This document shows positions 35,523 to 47,872 of a stretch of DNA of 64,000 nt, piece by piece. Within the stretch, counting starts at the first letter, position 1, and each line of letters opens with the position of its first letter. Under the pieces are notes generated by a model. It was not told where the DNA came from. It saw nothing but the letters and a program-made list of their open reading frames with translations, and did not search any database. Source of the DNA: Neoscytalidium dimidiatum. Its lineage: Eukaryota; Ascomycota; Dothideomycetes; Botryosphaeriales; Botryosphaeriaceae. Where the stretch lies: positions 2,728,001-2,792,000 of the forward strand of contig CM074703.1 of NCBI GenBank assembly GCA_037367355.1, given 5' to 3'. The position numbers and the translations under genes were made by a program.

Positions 35523-38500
35523 GGCTGGTGAGGGCGCCGGTGGGCACCGGACGGGTTGTTATGAGGAAATGGTGAAGAGGGTGTCGAAGAGAAGATATAG
35601 GAGGATCGGGCTGCCAGAGCAGAGCCGTCACCGGGGCGAAGGCGGCGTGGCAGAGGGCGCGGTGGTGAGCAGAGCGGCGCGGGAAGGAGAGGGAGGATCG
35701 GTCGCGAGGGGATAAGGAAAAACCGAGTCTCTGTCTCTTAACATTGGAAGCGAGGCTGAGTGTTGCTCAGGTGGCGCGGGCGGACCGGTGGCGATCCTCT
35801 TGTGCAGTGTAGAGGCGTGGTGGTGAGTAGTAGTTGGTTGGCAAGGAGCCAAAGGGTTCAGAGGGCTCAGAGCCGGGTGGACGGTTGGATTTTATTGTGC
35901 TGTGCGGGCGCGGACGCGACTTGGGCAATCCTTGCACGCTGGCGTTCGACCGGGATTCCCAGCGGGCCTTGGGGAGAGTTAAACTAAGTGATGAATCCGT
36001 GCGCGTGTGGCTGGAGGCGCCCAAGCGTGTCCTCGTCAATCTCTGGGGCTTGTTGGGCTCTCGTGCCTTGGAACAGGGGCGGCCAGCAGTCACACCGCCG
36101 GGCGCGGGGCCATTGATGATCGGTGAGAGTGCAGCAAAGTCCACTGATGCGCAGCAGATCCAAACAAGCGACAGTCGGTGGGCGCTGGTGGGGCGAGGCA
36201 GCGTCGCGAGAGAGACGTCAGACTGCCAGTCGAAGCGCCCGCGCCCGAAGACTCACTTTTAACAGCGTCTGCTGCTGAGGTCACCTGCTGGGGACTCTGC
36301 TCCCACTCGCTGCAGGTGTGTCCATGCAGCCTAATCATAGCAATTCCCAGAGGGGCCCAGAGGATGCTTGCGCCTTCCACGGACGCGGCACGGCTTTGGT
36401 AAGCACTTAGCTGGCTGTACGATACGGCCGGTCGGGATTCCAAGTGCAGCCGCGTCGCATCGCTGCTGCCGTCGCCGTCGCCGTCGCTCCCGCTGGCGCA
36501 GCGCAGTGCAGCGCAGTGCAGCTGCAGGCCCTGCTGCGCGCGCGCGCAAGGGTCCGGCTGGCAGCGCGCGTCGACCGCCCGGTCCGGACGCCAGCGCTGC
36601 GATTCACGGCCACGGCCACGGCCAGCGATCAGAAGCGGGCTGCATATCATGATCGCATGGTTCATGCGTCAGGGAGAAACGCAGCCGTCGCACCAACGCT
36701 TGTGCGACCAGCAGTGCCGCACTCGCCGTTCAGCACTGGCTTCTTCTTCTCCAGACGCTCGCTCCGCTGTGCCGCTGCCCTCTCTCGCTTCCCCTTTGCG
36801 AGCCGTTTGCCTTCAAGCCATCCCCCGCTACGCCTTTCCCGTTCGCACACGGCGCCGCACGCTGGTCCTGGCGCCCGTCCGCTGCCCGGGGCGCCCTGGC
36901 CGTTTCGAGGGGGAGCCGCACCCAATTCCTCCCCCCCAGCGCTCGCTCGTTTCCAGGCAAGCAATTTCCGCTGCCTGCGAGCCGTGATCTTTGATGAGCT
37001 GTGAAAATTTTTTCACCTTTCGCCCAGGTCTCCCGCGTCGATTGGGTGGTTGCGGCCACCGCAAGTCCCGCCCTGCCAGGCTCAAAGACGCATATCCTAG
37101 CCCAGCCCAGCCCAGCCCCAGCGTCCACGCGAAGCCGGGCTCTAGCCGGCCGCCGGGAGCCATCGCATGCAGGTCGCCCGCGCTTGATTGGGGGCCGCTG
37201 CTTGCAGTTCGCTTTCCAAGGCGTCCAGATCCTCGCCGCCTGCGCTGCTGATTGGCGTCTACCCACCGGCCCGCGTCTTGCATCCAGCCTAACTGCCTTC
37301 CGTTCGTCGACCGCCCAGGACACGCTCCTTTTGCTCCGGCCATGTGCGCGCGAAGAACAACGATATCGCCGCCCTGTCCCTGCTTATTGGCCGCCGTGAC
37401 CCACCTCACGATGGCGCAGACGCGGAACCTGTGTCATGCTTCCGTCGCCCGTCTCTCCCAGCTGCGCGGCCGCTGGGATTGGCCTTGTGGCCTAAGGGAG
37501 GATCCGCTAGCCGCATCTACTTTACATGTACACGACAACGCATTCCTGCACAATTTTTTTTCAATCCTCTGACTCCTCTGCCGTTTGCTTTGCTGTCATC
37601 CATCATGCCTTCGACAGCTTCCTTTGCGATCGAGGAAACCCAAAAAAAGAGCCTGGACTATTGGTGCGCACACAGGACTATGCGCGCGTGGCTGGCACGG
37701 CGACGCCTGCAGTTGGTCCACGGCCAGTGTTCACCACGTCAACAGGGCTGAGGGTTTGCTTGATCCGCGTCATGCACGTAGACCCAAACCAAACACCAGC
37801 CCAAAGAGTCATAATTGCAGCCGGTCAAAACGCACGCTCGGATTGACCGGTTGCCGTCTAGACTTCTCATCGCCCGATTGCCGATGACGTTGTTCTGTGG
37901 CGGTGCAGGTCGTGTTTTCCCCAACCTCTTCTCACCTCACCCGTACTGGGACATGGATCACGTGGCTGTCCGCGAAGATGGTGAGTCGCACACATTGGTC
38001 AGAAGCGTCGCGGCCGCGCCGCCGCAATTCGGCTCGGATCTGTGCCATTGTCAGACCCGCGCATGTCTGTGTTACGGTGAGTCCAGGCATCCGAATGGCT
38101 CACGACAGCCATTATCACACAGGGCGCGCTATCAATAACCGCCGACCATTTGGTCGGCTGATTGGCTTTTTTTTGTTGGTCTCGAGTGAGAATTGTTGCG
38201 GCGCGGAAGAGAATCCGATGGCGATATTCTCCCATTGGGTGGTGAGCTTTTGCGCACCCGTGGTGTCAGCTTCCGATACGATCTCATCCTGGGCGTCGCG
38301 TCTCGACCATACTATCATCTTCAATTGGTGAGGCGGCCGGTGGCCATGGGCTGGAAGCTGCATTGTGGATGCATGCAAGAGCCGCCCTTGATCCGCAACA
38401 ATGATCAGCAGGGGCTGTAAATCCATGTGCCAGGAAGATGCTGACCGACCGGCCATACATCTGCTAGCAAGCAGTTTTGTGATACACTGCGACGGCAACT

Positions 38501-40391
38501 TGCAGAAAAGGCCTCGCACATCGTTCAGCTTTGCAATTGGCGGAGCTGAACGCAGACCAGCGAGCCCTGCAACTTGGGGAAAAATCGAACACGCGTTACA
38601 CCAGTTTGCGCACAATGACATATCACAAGATGCGTGTTACCACTTACGGAGGCAAGGCATCTACCACGGATTATGTGTAAGATGTCAAGATGGGAACAAA
38701 AGAAAAGGTGCTTCTGCTAATCGCATGGGGCAAACAGGTATTGCGACGTCATTTGCCGTCCTTCAGGATTGCATGCGAGAGGCCACAAAATCACTGGTCA
38801 ATCGCTGATACCTGATGCGGTATGTGCTGACCATCTTTCTTTTTCTCGGAATACGGAACTCTCGTCTTGGCGGCGAAAAGAAAAGGGGCGACTTGGAGCA
38901 GAGCAAACACGTAAAAAAAAAAAAAAAAAAGCCAATCGGCATCGATATTCCTCAGCTTTCACTGCTTGCTTTGCATCATGTGAGTATGGACCTTTCTGGA
39001 AATCCACAGTCAGATCTTCTTTGTGTATGCATAATTTGAGGCTATTGCTTTGTGATACCAGGCGTAGGAACCATATCTTCAAAACGTCGAAAAACGACGA
39101 CAGAAAAGCCCGCTCCTCCAAGGATCCTGTGGAACGAGCTGCAAGGCAAAAATTCTGGTCTGAGCTGCGACCTCTTCCATTGGACGCGACAGCGTTTTGC
39201 TGAGACGCAACCCCACCAGAGCCGTGGACGCCTTGGGGTGTTTGCAAACACAGCGCATAACTCGGCTGGCTGAGCGACGCATAAGCTAGAACATATGGGA
39301 TGCAGGAACAGCGTGGGGAAATTGGCTACCGATCCTGGAGGGGCTGGCATTCAATGCGAAGTGGTGAGGTCATGCCGGGCACCGCGGTTGTCCGACGTTG
39401 AAACGCGGCAGCATGAACATGGACGTCAGCATCCGTTTTCTGAGGCGGTTGGGTGGGGGGCTGGTTTCTGGCTTGGCAATCACACGACTCCCTTCGCTGC
39501 AAGCTGCGTTTCACGTACCCTCTGGAGCTTCGATCATGAGGACTTACAAAGCGATGCTAAGGAGCGAGCGGTCTGCTTAATTATCGGTGACAGCCGTATC
39601 CGGCGCGAGCCGCAAGAGAACAGGGGTGCGCGAGTCAAACGCGGCTGATGATCGGTCATGCGGAGGGCCTGATGATTGTTGCTTCGTACGGCCAGAGACG
39701 GGGCCAGGCCAACATGAGGATTTGCCCCGTCAATACAGACACCTGTTCCCCAAGCGGTGGCATATGCCTAGGCGGGCAGGTGGTGATGGATTACGTCAAT
39801 GGCGGGACGGGTTCCTGGCCGGGGCTGGCAGAAGCTACCCCGCGAACCCCGAAAAGGCATCGTCCAGGTGCCGAGCGGCATGCCCCTCGTTTCCTCCTCC
39901 TCACTTCAACGTCCGTGGGAAAAATTAGCACGGCAAACTGCAACTTACGCCGGCACTATAGCCCACTACAGCTGAACCGGCTATATTCTCCGCCAATGGC
40001 CGTCCCAGCTCTCCCGCAAGTCGCCTACTTTGCCCCACACTCACACCAGTAGTGTCTACCCTTATTGTCTTGTTGTTCCTCGGTCCTAAGCCGCCCACCG
40101 GAGCCCAACCGAACGAGCAAGATGCCTTTCGTTTCTCGTAACCTTAACTATCAGTCCATTATTAGTATACCAAGCTGTCGCTCTCATTTCCGCCTAAAAA
40201 TCTCGCCCACAGCGGGGCCGACATTGCCTGCGTCGCCCACACGAGCCCGTACTTGAGCACGTCACCTGCAATGGCCACCGCCGGGACATCACCCAAGTCA
40301 GCCCTGGTTAAATACGTATTCAGACCGCATCGCTGAGTCGATTGAAACCTTCTTCCTTTCCGCTCTCTCGAAACCTCCCCTCCGCGCAGAC
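35523..40391. other. 4.9-kb gene-poor region between divergent genes
   Basis: It is the upstream region of the minus-strand gene at 34296-35522 and of the plus-strand GH43 at 40392. It is GC-rich with short tandem repeats (36498-36522; CAGCC units near 37100; poly-A at 38914-38931). No coding exon was recognised. The large open frames are artefacts of low stop-codon density. A TTAAATA at 40308-40314 is a plausible TATA element for the GH43 gene. Confidence 0.5.
36498..36522 (+). repeat. Pentamer array GCAGC/GCAGT, five alternating units
   Basis: Perfect 5-bp periodicity with alternating C/T at the fifth base. The units are the same as in the array at 29704-29733. Confidence 0.85.
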
Positions 40392-41509
40392 ATGAAGCTC
40401 ACCAGCTCCCTCGTCCCGGCCACTCTCTATGCCTCTTTGGTCGCCGCCGCGCCCGCTTTCCACGCCCTGGATTTCAGCGAGTATGGCGTCCAAAAGCGGG
40501 CCGATCCGAGCTTGGTTGGCTACCTGGGCGCCTTCTTCTTGGGCGACGAACCAAGCGTGTATTTCTACCGCAGCAACGGCAATAACCCGCTTTCTCTCTC
40601 TGCACTCAACGGTGGCCAGCCCGTAATCGTGCCCACGCAAGGCACCGGTGGCGTGCGTGATCCGACAATTGTCGCTGGTGGCGGCGCGGATGCGGGAAAG
40701 AAGTGGTACGTCATCGGTACGGATTTGGATATTGCGAAGGTACATACATTCCTACTCTCCCTTTTCTCTCTTGGCGAAATTTTGCAACGGTAGATGATTG
40801 ACCTTTTCTTCTGTAGACTACATGGGACGCCGCCCAGCGCACCGGCTCGCGCGGCATCCTCGTTTGGGAGAGCACAGACCTGGTGACCTGGACGAGCGAG
40901 CGCCTCGTCGTCGTCGAGGACGAGACGGCCGGCATGGTGTGGGCGCCCGAAGCCATATGGGACGAGGACCAGGGCCAGTACCTCGTCTACTGGTCCAGCA
41001 AGTTCTACCCCACCTCCGATCCTCAGCACACCGGGGCTCCCTCCGCCATCAAGATCCGCAGCGCGTACACCTCGGATTTCAAGACGTTCTCCGCGCCCCA
41101 GGATTACGTTGACTACTCCCCGAGCTCGGTGATCGATCTAACTTTCCTGCCGCTGGGCAACGGTGCTTATGCGCGATTTATCAAGAACGAGACCGCTACC
41201 AATGTCTTCACCGAGATTTCGACGGATGGGCTGTTTGGCACGTGGACGAGGCCAGGCGGAGCGAACTCGATCATTGAGCAGGGAGTTGAGGGTCCTGCCG
41301 CCTATTGGGACAATCAGGTTGATGGGAAGGCGTACTTATTGCTGGACTTCTTTGGCGGCAGCGGGTATGCGCCGTATCAGAGCACGGATGTGGAAAGCGG
41401 TTCGTGGAGCCCAGCGGATAAGAGCGCTTGGCCGGCGGACCTGAGACATGGGAGCGTGTTACCGATTGATCAGGCGAGGTATGATGCGTTGGGCAGCGCG
41501 TTTGTTTGA
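40392..41509 (+). CDS. Secreted GH43 exo-arabinanase/arabinofuranosidase (GH43_26-like)
   Basis: Exons 40392-40739 and 40817-41509 give 346 residues; a 77-nt intron joins DIAK to TTWDAA. A signal peptide ends near A20. The following segment ends in KR at 35-36, a likely Kex2 site, so a short propeptide is probable. The single-domain propeller shows D90 in GVRDPTIV (base), D223 in SSVIDLTF (pKa modulator) and E274 in QGVEGPAAYW (acid). WAPEAIWDED is another conserved stretch. The short length without a C-terminal sandwich and the motif order resemble subfamily 26, whose members release arabinose from 1,5-arabinan side chains; the subfamily assignment is by eye. The 3' end is convergent with the lactonase-fold gene 162 bp away. 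Confidence 0.92.
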
Positions 41510-41671
41510 GGGTTGGAGAGGTGACGTGTCGGTGAGCTTTAATGTCTAGCAAAATTACACTTTCCGTTTTGACCTTCGGGGTGAGCTTCTACTTCGTCTG
41601 TGGGATACACACTTTACATTTGGAAGTATGCTTGTTCAGACTGCTCCAACAACGCTGCGCCAGCATTCATC

Positions 41672-43047
41672 CTACATCAACACCGCCATTCCCTGCGCAT
41701 TTTTGCCCGCTCCAACGGCAGACAAGTCGAAGTGCTGCACCAACTGCGCCCTCCCCTTGCCCTGCGAAACATCCAACACCGTCACCGCCGCCGGCGTCGA
41801 CCCGTTCCCGGGCGACAACGCGTACACGAAATCTCCGCCGGCCTTCAAGTCGATCAGCCCCGGATCGCCGTTTGCCGCCGACAGGTCGTACACGGCCACG
41901 ATCCCGGCGTCGTCCAGCCCCATCTCGACGACCCTGTTCACGCCGACATCCGTCACGAACGCCGTACCCGTCGCCTCCGACACCGTCGCCCAGCACGTCG
42001 CCTTCTGCCCGTCGATCGCCTGCCTCGCGGCCAACGACGCCCTGCCGCTCCCGTCGACAGCCAGGACGCCGGCGCCGAACGACGCGTCCGTCGCGAAGAC
42101 GGCGTTGCTCGTGCCCGGCACCAGCGCGACGCCGAACAGCACCGCCGTCCCGTCCGGCGTGCTGCGCACCTCCCGCATCGAGACCGCCGCCGCCGCCGCC
42201 GCCGCCGCCGCACCCTTCCCGCCCCCCGCGGCGCCCCGCCCCGGCTCGACGGCGAAGGCGGAGAAGAAGCCCGTCCCGTTCGTCGCCGGATCCCCCTTCA
42301 CCGTCGCGAACAGCGCGCGCTCGTCCGCGGCGAAGAAGGCCTGCGACACCGTGTTCGTCGGGCCGACCGGCGGCGTCGTCTGGCCCAGGTCGAACGCGCG
42401 CAGCGCGTCCATGGCGCCCAGGCCCGCGCCGCCGGCCGCGGGGTCGAAGGGCGCGCAGGACACGCCCGCCCGCGCGCCCGTCGCGCCCACGCAGGCGAGC
42501 GAGTGCTTGGCGGACGCGGCGACCGTGTTGGGGAAGTCGCCCGGGACGGCGGCGGGCGCGCCGAGCGGGGTGAGGGTCGTGGGCGAGGAGGGGCAGATGG
42601 CGAGCATGCTGAGGGTGTTGGAGCCGGCGTTGACGGCGAAGAGGTTCTGTTCAGGGAAAAGATGGAGAGGCCGGTTAGAGAGGTTGGTGGAGAGGGAAGA
42701 GAGGGGGGGGGTGTTTGGGGTTTGAGGAGAGAGGTGGGTGAGCTCACGTTGCCGGCGATGGTGAGGGACGATTGGCCGACCAGCGCGTCTGGGGCGGAGG
42801 ACTGGTTCGTTGCGCTGTCGATGGCGTTGGAGCCTTGGCCGCCCGTGGCCGTGACCGTCCCGGCGGAGAGGGTGCCGTCGGAGGCGATGGGGAGGGCGAC
42901 CACGGCGTTTTGCGCGTCGTTGGTCAGGAAGTAGATGGCTTTTCCGACGCGCTTTTGCGCTGCGGCCGGGTTGCGGTGGGGGTGTGCTGATGTTGTGGAG
43001 GTCGAGAGGACCGCGGTCCAGAGAAGGAGATGGACTAGTCTGGTCAT
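41672..43047 (-). CDS. Secreted lactonase-fold (3-carboxymuconate cyclase-like) protein
   Basis: Minus-strand exons 43047-42748 and 42646-41672 give 424 residues. A signal peptide of about 21 residues precedes the mature chain. The body carries repeated beta-propeller-like strands (AIYFLTNDAQNAVVAL, NLFAVNAGSNTLSML, TAFVTDVGVNRVVEM, DFVYALSPGNGS) typical of the seven-bladed lactonase/carboxymuconate-cyclase fold. In fungi such secreted proteins are often annotated as 3-carboxymuconate cyclase or gp60-70-like antigens, and enzymatic activity is rarely shown. A nine-Ala run encoded by GCC repeats (near 42188-42211) lies in a loop. It sits between two GH43 genes, which suggests co-secretion but does not prove it. 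Confidence 0.85.
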
Positions 43048-44308
43048 TTTGAAGGCCAGTTGTTCCTATGATATATATGAAAGAACGAAGAGGGGTATAT
43101 GTATATGTGAAGGAGAGACTTTGCGAAGTTACGCAGAACGAGCGTTAGAATTAAGTTACAAGGAACCAGCTTGTCTTCGGGAATGCTTGGAGGGTATATT
43201 CTCATGAGGATTGATCGAACTCTTATATTGCTGCTGCTCCTTTGTTATTTGACATGAAATGAATGCATCAAAGAACTACAACGATCTTCGAGTCTCAGGT
43301 GCTTGACGTTTACGTTCTGCGGCGTCGATGATATGAGCAAGATTACCGCTTTCGGGAGCGATTATAGAATCATTTTTTCCGTTTTCTGTGAGTTCCTTCC
43401 CAGGCTGCAGCTCGGCACGGATGCGAGGTTTGATCATCACGCACTAGCCCCGAAAAGGCAATATTTGATGATTGATCAGGTGCAAACGTGGTATGTATCA
43501 GACTGCTAGGGGTGATCGAGCACGGTCGCACTCATTGAGACTTCAAAGAAAAATCACCTTCATGCTAACGATGGAATGACAACTTTATCGAGCAAATCCA
43601 CTATCTTCGTGGTAAGCTCTGCTCAGTGATACTTTCCAACTGGCTTGTTGGGTCGGGCCCACTCGATACTTTAGTTGTATTTTTGGCACTTTCGTGATAC
43701 ATTTTCTCCAATCTGAACACTGGACCATCGCCTGGGAGAGCATGGAGGGGTTAGGCCGTGGATTATCAGCTAATTCCTCCTCGCTAATACGTATAAAAGC
43801 TTCGCTGCAAATCTTTTCCCCAGGCCGCGCCTTTCAATCAACATTGACTCTGGGACACACGGTAAGGTAGACGATTGCAATTCACAGTTGGTTATATCTT
43901 GCACACACAATAACATAGGCAGAGATAGCTTATTTTGGGCGTAACCACTCACTTAGATCAGCTCGAGGCTGACAACAGTGCAGGTCTACCGAGAAAGTCA
44001 TATCATATCTACTTTCAGAGATAATATTTCATGATCAACCGAGTTGTAGCAACAAGTACTGAGTCACTGAAGTAGCCGATCAGATCTATCAAAATCACAT
44101 CCTGTACAGGATCCCAACTCCAAGCATGTCGTGGTGAACAGCCGACATCAACGTCATCACAATACGAAAAATGAGGGCGAATACGAAAAACCAGAGCATA
44201 TACATGATTAGGAGAACGTTGGACGGACATAAAAGGATGGCATATCCTGCTCGGCTGCAGACGTTTCATAAGCTGCAGGTGTGACTGTACAGACTTAAGT
44301 GTCTCGCC
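43048..44308. other. Divergent promoter region
   Basis: It is about 1.26 kb between the lactonase-fold gene (minus) and the GH43 gene (plus). An ATAAAAG at about 44230 is a plausible TATA element for the GH43. No gene is seen. Confidence 0.55.
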
Positions 44309-46100
44309 ATGAAACTGATCAACTCGGCGCTGGTCCTTCTGATGGTAGCCGGAGTCGGCAACGCCATCCAATCATCTCGCTACATAAACCCCATACTCCC
44401 CGGCTTCCATCCCGACCCAAGCTGCATCTACGTTGAACAGCTTGACCACAGCTTTTTTTGCGCCACATCCAGCTTCAGCGTCTTCCCGGGCATTCCCATC
44501 TACGCCAGCAAGAACCTCACGCACTGGAAGCTTGCTAGTAATGTCCTCAACCGTCGCTCGCAGCTACCTGCCTTCGCGTCCACTCCCACGGGGCAAGATG
44601 GCATCTTCGCACCAACCCTCCGCTACCACAACGGCACCTTCTACCTAATCACAACCTGGGTCTCCATCTCTTCCTACCAGAACTTCACCATGGACAACAT
44701 CATCTTCACCACCACCGACCCCTACAACTCCTCCGCCTGGAGCAACCCCACCCACTTCGACTTCCTCGGCTACGACCCCTCCCTCTTCTGGGACACCGAC
44801 GGCACCGCGTACCTGACCGGCGCGCACGCCACCTCCACCGGCACCGCCATCGCGCTCGCCCCCTTCGACCCGGACACGGGCACCTACCTCGGGGAGACCA
44901 CGTACCGTAAGCCACCTTCACACACCACCACCACCCACACGCATCCCAACTAACGCAAACCCCAACAGCTACAACGGCACCGGCATCGGCACCCCCGAAG
45001 GCCCGCACCTCTACCGCCACGACCAGCACTACTACATCCTCGTCGCCGAAGGCGGCACCGAGGCCCTGCACCGCGGCTCCACCGCGCGGTCGCGCAGCCT
45101 CGCCGGCCCGTACGAGAACTACCCGGGCAACCCCGTCGTCCACGCCGCCGGCGGCAACGGCAGCTTCGTCCGGAGCGTCGGGCACGCCGATATCTTCGAG
45201 GACGGGGCGGGCGGCTGGTGGGGCGTTGCGCTCGCGCAGCGCCGCCGTGCGGCCGTCAGGGGCGCGGCGGTGGTGCCGATGGGGCGGGAGACGGTGCTGT
45301 TTCCGGTGAGCTGGGGCGGGGACGGGTGGGTGAGGGTGGACGGGGATGTGACGGGTGTGATGGAGGGTGTGCTGCCGGGGAGAGATGGGGGGCATGTGGT
45401 GCGTGGGGAGGGCCCGTGGGTTGGGGAGGCGGATGCGGTGGATTTTGAGGGCGGCGGAGCGTTGCCGGCGCATTGGGTGCATGTCAGGGTGCCGGTCGAG
45501 GGCGCGTATGTGGTGGAGGAGGGAAGGTTGGCGTTGGTGCCGAGCGCGAGGAATTTGTCGGCGATGGGTGGTGGGGGTGTAGTGGAGGGGACGACTTTTG
45601 TGGGGAGGAGGCAGGAGCATACGCTGTTTGTTTACAGTGTGGATGTCGAATTTGAGCCGAAAAGGGACGGTGAGGAGGCGGGCGTCACGGTGTACTTGGA
45701 TGAGAAGAGGCATGTGGATTTCGGGATTGTTTCGGAGGAAGGTAGGCCACACCTCAGGCTGAAGGCGTTCAGCTCGAACGAGGGTGTGACGGTGCCGGGA
45801 GATGTCACTGTGGCTTTTCTGGGACAAGGAGGGAAAGCGCGCTTGGAAATCCGGGCCGCGAATGCAACACACTACACATTTTCGGCCGGAAAGGTTGAGG
45901 AAGATACAGGCGATTGCACGAATTTCATGGCTGTTGGGTACGCCGCGGCCAGTCTGGTCAGCGGTGGCTACACAGGAACACTGGTTGGGACTTACGCGAC
46001 GACCAATGGCGTGGAAGGTAACCGGACCATAAGCGCATATATAAGTCGTTGGAGGTACCAAGGACTGGGCCAGGAGATTTCCGAGGGAGTGTTCGTTTGA
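44309..46100 (+). CDS. Secreted GH43 beta-xylosidase/alpha-arabinofuranosidase, paralogue
   Basis: Exons 44309-44901 and 44969-46100 give 574 residues. The intron donor is GTACCG at 44902, not the nearby GTAAGC at 44907, because only the former restores the conserved frame (ETT|YNGTGIGTPEGPHLY). A signal peptide (about 1-19) is followed by the propeller with D36 (NPILPGFHPDP), D156 (GYDPSLFWDTDG) and E208 (GTPEGPHLY). A GH43_C2 concanavalin-like sandwich forms the C-terminal half and ends SRWRYQGLGQEISEG. It is collinear with the GH43 at 2223-4021, including both domains, but the two genes share no intron position. The exact pentosidase specificity is not readable. It is convergent with the MFS gene 85 bp downstream. 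Confidence 0.93.
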
Positions 46101-46185
46101 GAGAGTAAAGTGGCTATAGGAAGGAACCGGTGAAGTAGTATTATACTTTGTCTAATTCGCTGGGACATCTAAGTCTATCACTCTT

Positions 46186-47872
46186 TCAACCCTTTGTGAG
46201 CTCGCCAAGTGTCCTCTCAACAGGAAACTTGACCCTAATCCAGTCGCCTCTGCTGTAGAATCCGTAAATCACAGGAAAAGTAGCAAGGGTAACAGCACCC
46301 AATATCGCGATACCACGTCCGGTGCCGAGACTAACTATGATCTGGTCACCTACGATCGGCAGCAGAGAACCCGTCCATGACCTCACAATCTGTAGGGTTG
46401 CGGATGATGCAACAGCGTGTTGCGGGGAGACGCCGATAAAATAGGCACTCAGGGGCATCTGTTTTACTGTCAGTTACACGTTTCACGTCTCAGCCGACCC
46501 GGAAAGTTTTAAACTTACGGATATGGAATAAAGGCCCGCTCCCGTTGCCACATTGGACAGGAGCGGGATGACCCATGGTGCCCGAACCTCTGCCGACCAG
46601 CCGTACACAAATAAACTTACTCCAACAAGGACGCAGCCACCGAGCATGATTGCTAAGCCGTATTCGGGCTTCCTCTCTCCGCTTCCTGCGAGGTAGGTTT
46701 TAAGCCGGTCGCTGAGCAGTCCGAAGGCGAAGAGTCCGATGACCATGCCAATTCCGATACCGATGAATCCGGAGCCGGCTTCCTTGATTGAGAAGGCGTA
46801 GCGTTCTTTATAGACTCTTGGAATGGTCATGTAGAGCAGGACTTGAGTTGAATAGAACATAGCGGAAACCAGAGAGAGAGGCAGAATGCAAGGGCTCAAG
46901 AGGAGCCGGAAGGGGCGCGAAGCCGCGGTCATGAGTTTGCGTGGAACCGACACTTCGGGCTTGAGCTTGATCGGGATTATATACTCGCCGGTTTGCTGCA
47001 TTTGAGCACGGGCGCGTAGTGAGAGGATTTTTGAGTGAGAGCTCTCGCACATCAGCAAGAACATGAGTACTTGGTTGATGACGGCCTGTGTGATGAAGTG
47101 TTAGCGTGATGATGGTGCCGACTTGGTGGAGTACCCACAATCGTCGCCAGCAATCCAAAGCATGCTCTCCATGTGATGTTCTCTGCAATGAATCCACCCA
47201 GAATTGGACCCATGATGGGACCACAGACAGCGCCAAAAGCCATGACGGCCATAGCTCTACCATGTTTGCCTTTCTCAATCATATCCGAGATGGTGCCGCT
47301 CCCCTGAGTCAGTGGGCTTGCTCCGGCGCAACCGGTAATGAAACGGAAGACTATCAGCATTTGGACGGACCATGCGGTAGAGCAAGCAAGATTTCCAGCC
47401 AGGAAGATGAGATTGAAGATCTGGTAGATGTACAACCGCCCGAAAACTTCAGAGAGCGGGGCCACGACTAATGGCCCGACAGCGAAACCGAGGACGTAGG
47501 AAGAGACAGAAAGGTCGGCAAGACTGCGGTTGTCTGAAGCAAGAGCATGCGCGACATCGTCGAGCGCTGGTGTAAAGATGGCAGAGCCAAAAGGGCTACA
47601 TCAGATCAATATTGGCCCACGTTGTTGAAAAGTGATGTGGGAGCTTACACAGAGAACGCTAGGGAGGCAACAAGGAGAATGTGCGTCCATTTCTTCCTTT
47701 CCGGCCAGTTTAGCGGATTGTCTGGATCATCTGGTGAGTTCCAGGAGGTCTGATCCAGATCATCGATACAAGCGACGGTGTCGAGAGAAGTCCGTGTTGA
47801 GGAAGTCAGACTCTCCAGGTCAGCCTCCTCGGCGGGCACTCCTCTCATTAAAGACGCATTTTCAGCAGCCAT
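46186..47872 (-). CDS. MFS transporter, DHA1-like
   Basis: Four minus-strand exons: 47872-47649, 47595-47139, 47085-46519 and 46458-46186, giving 506 residues. A hydrophilic acidic N-terminus of about 55 residues leads to NPLNWPERKKW, the usual entry of fungal drug/H+ antiporters. About twelve membrane segments follow, with APLSEVFGRLYIYQ (motif A-type loop) and AVCGPIMGPILGGF (motif C of antiporters). It likely exports small molecules across the plasma membrane; the substrate is unknown. A TATATAA on the minus strand (47943-47950) sits about 75 bp upstream of the start. It is divergent from the second MFS gene. Confidence 0.9.

Noticed and set aside
36444..37409. Long frames on both strands upstream of the lone gene
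   Set aside because: Arg/Ala/Pro-rich, mutually overlapping, explained by low stop-codon frequency in GC-rich DNA.
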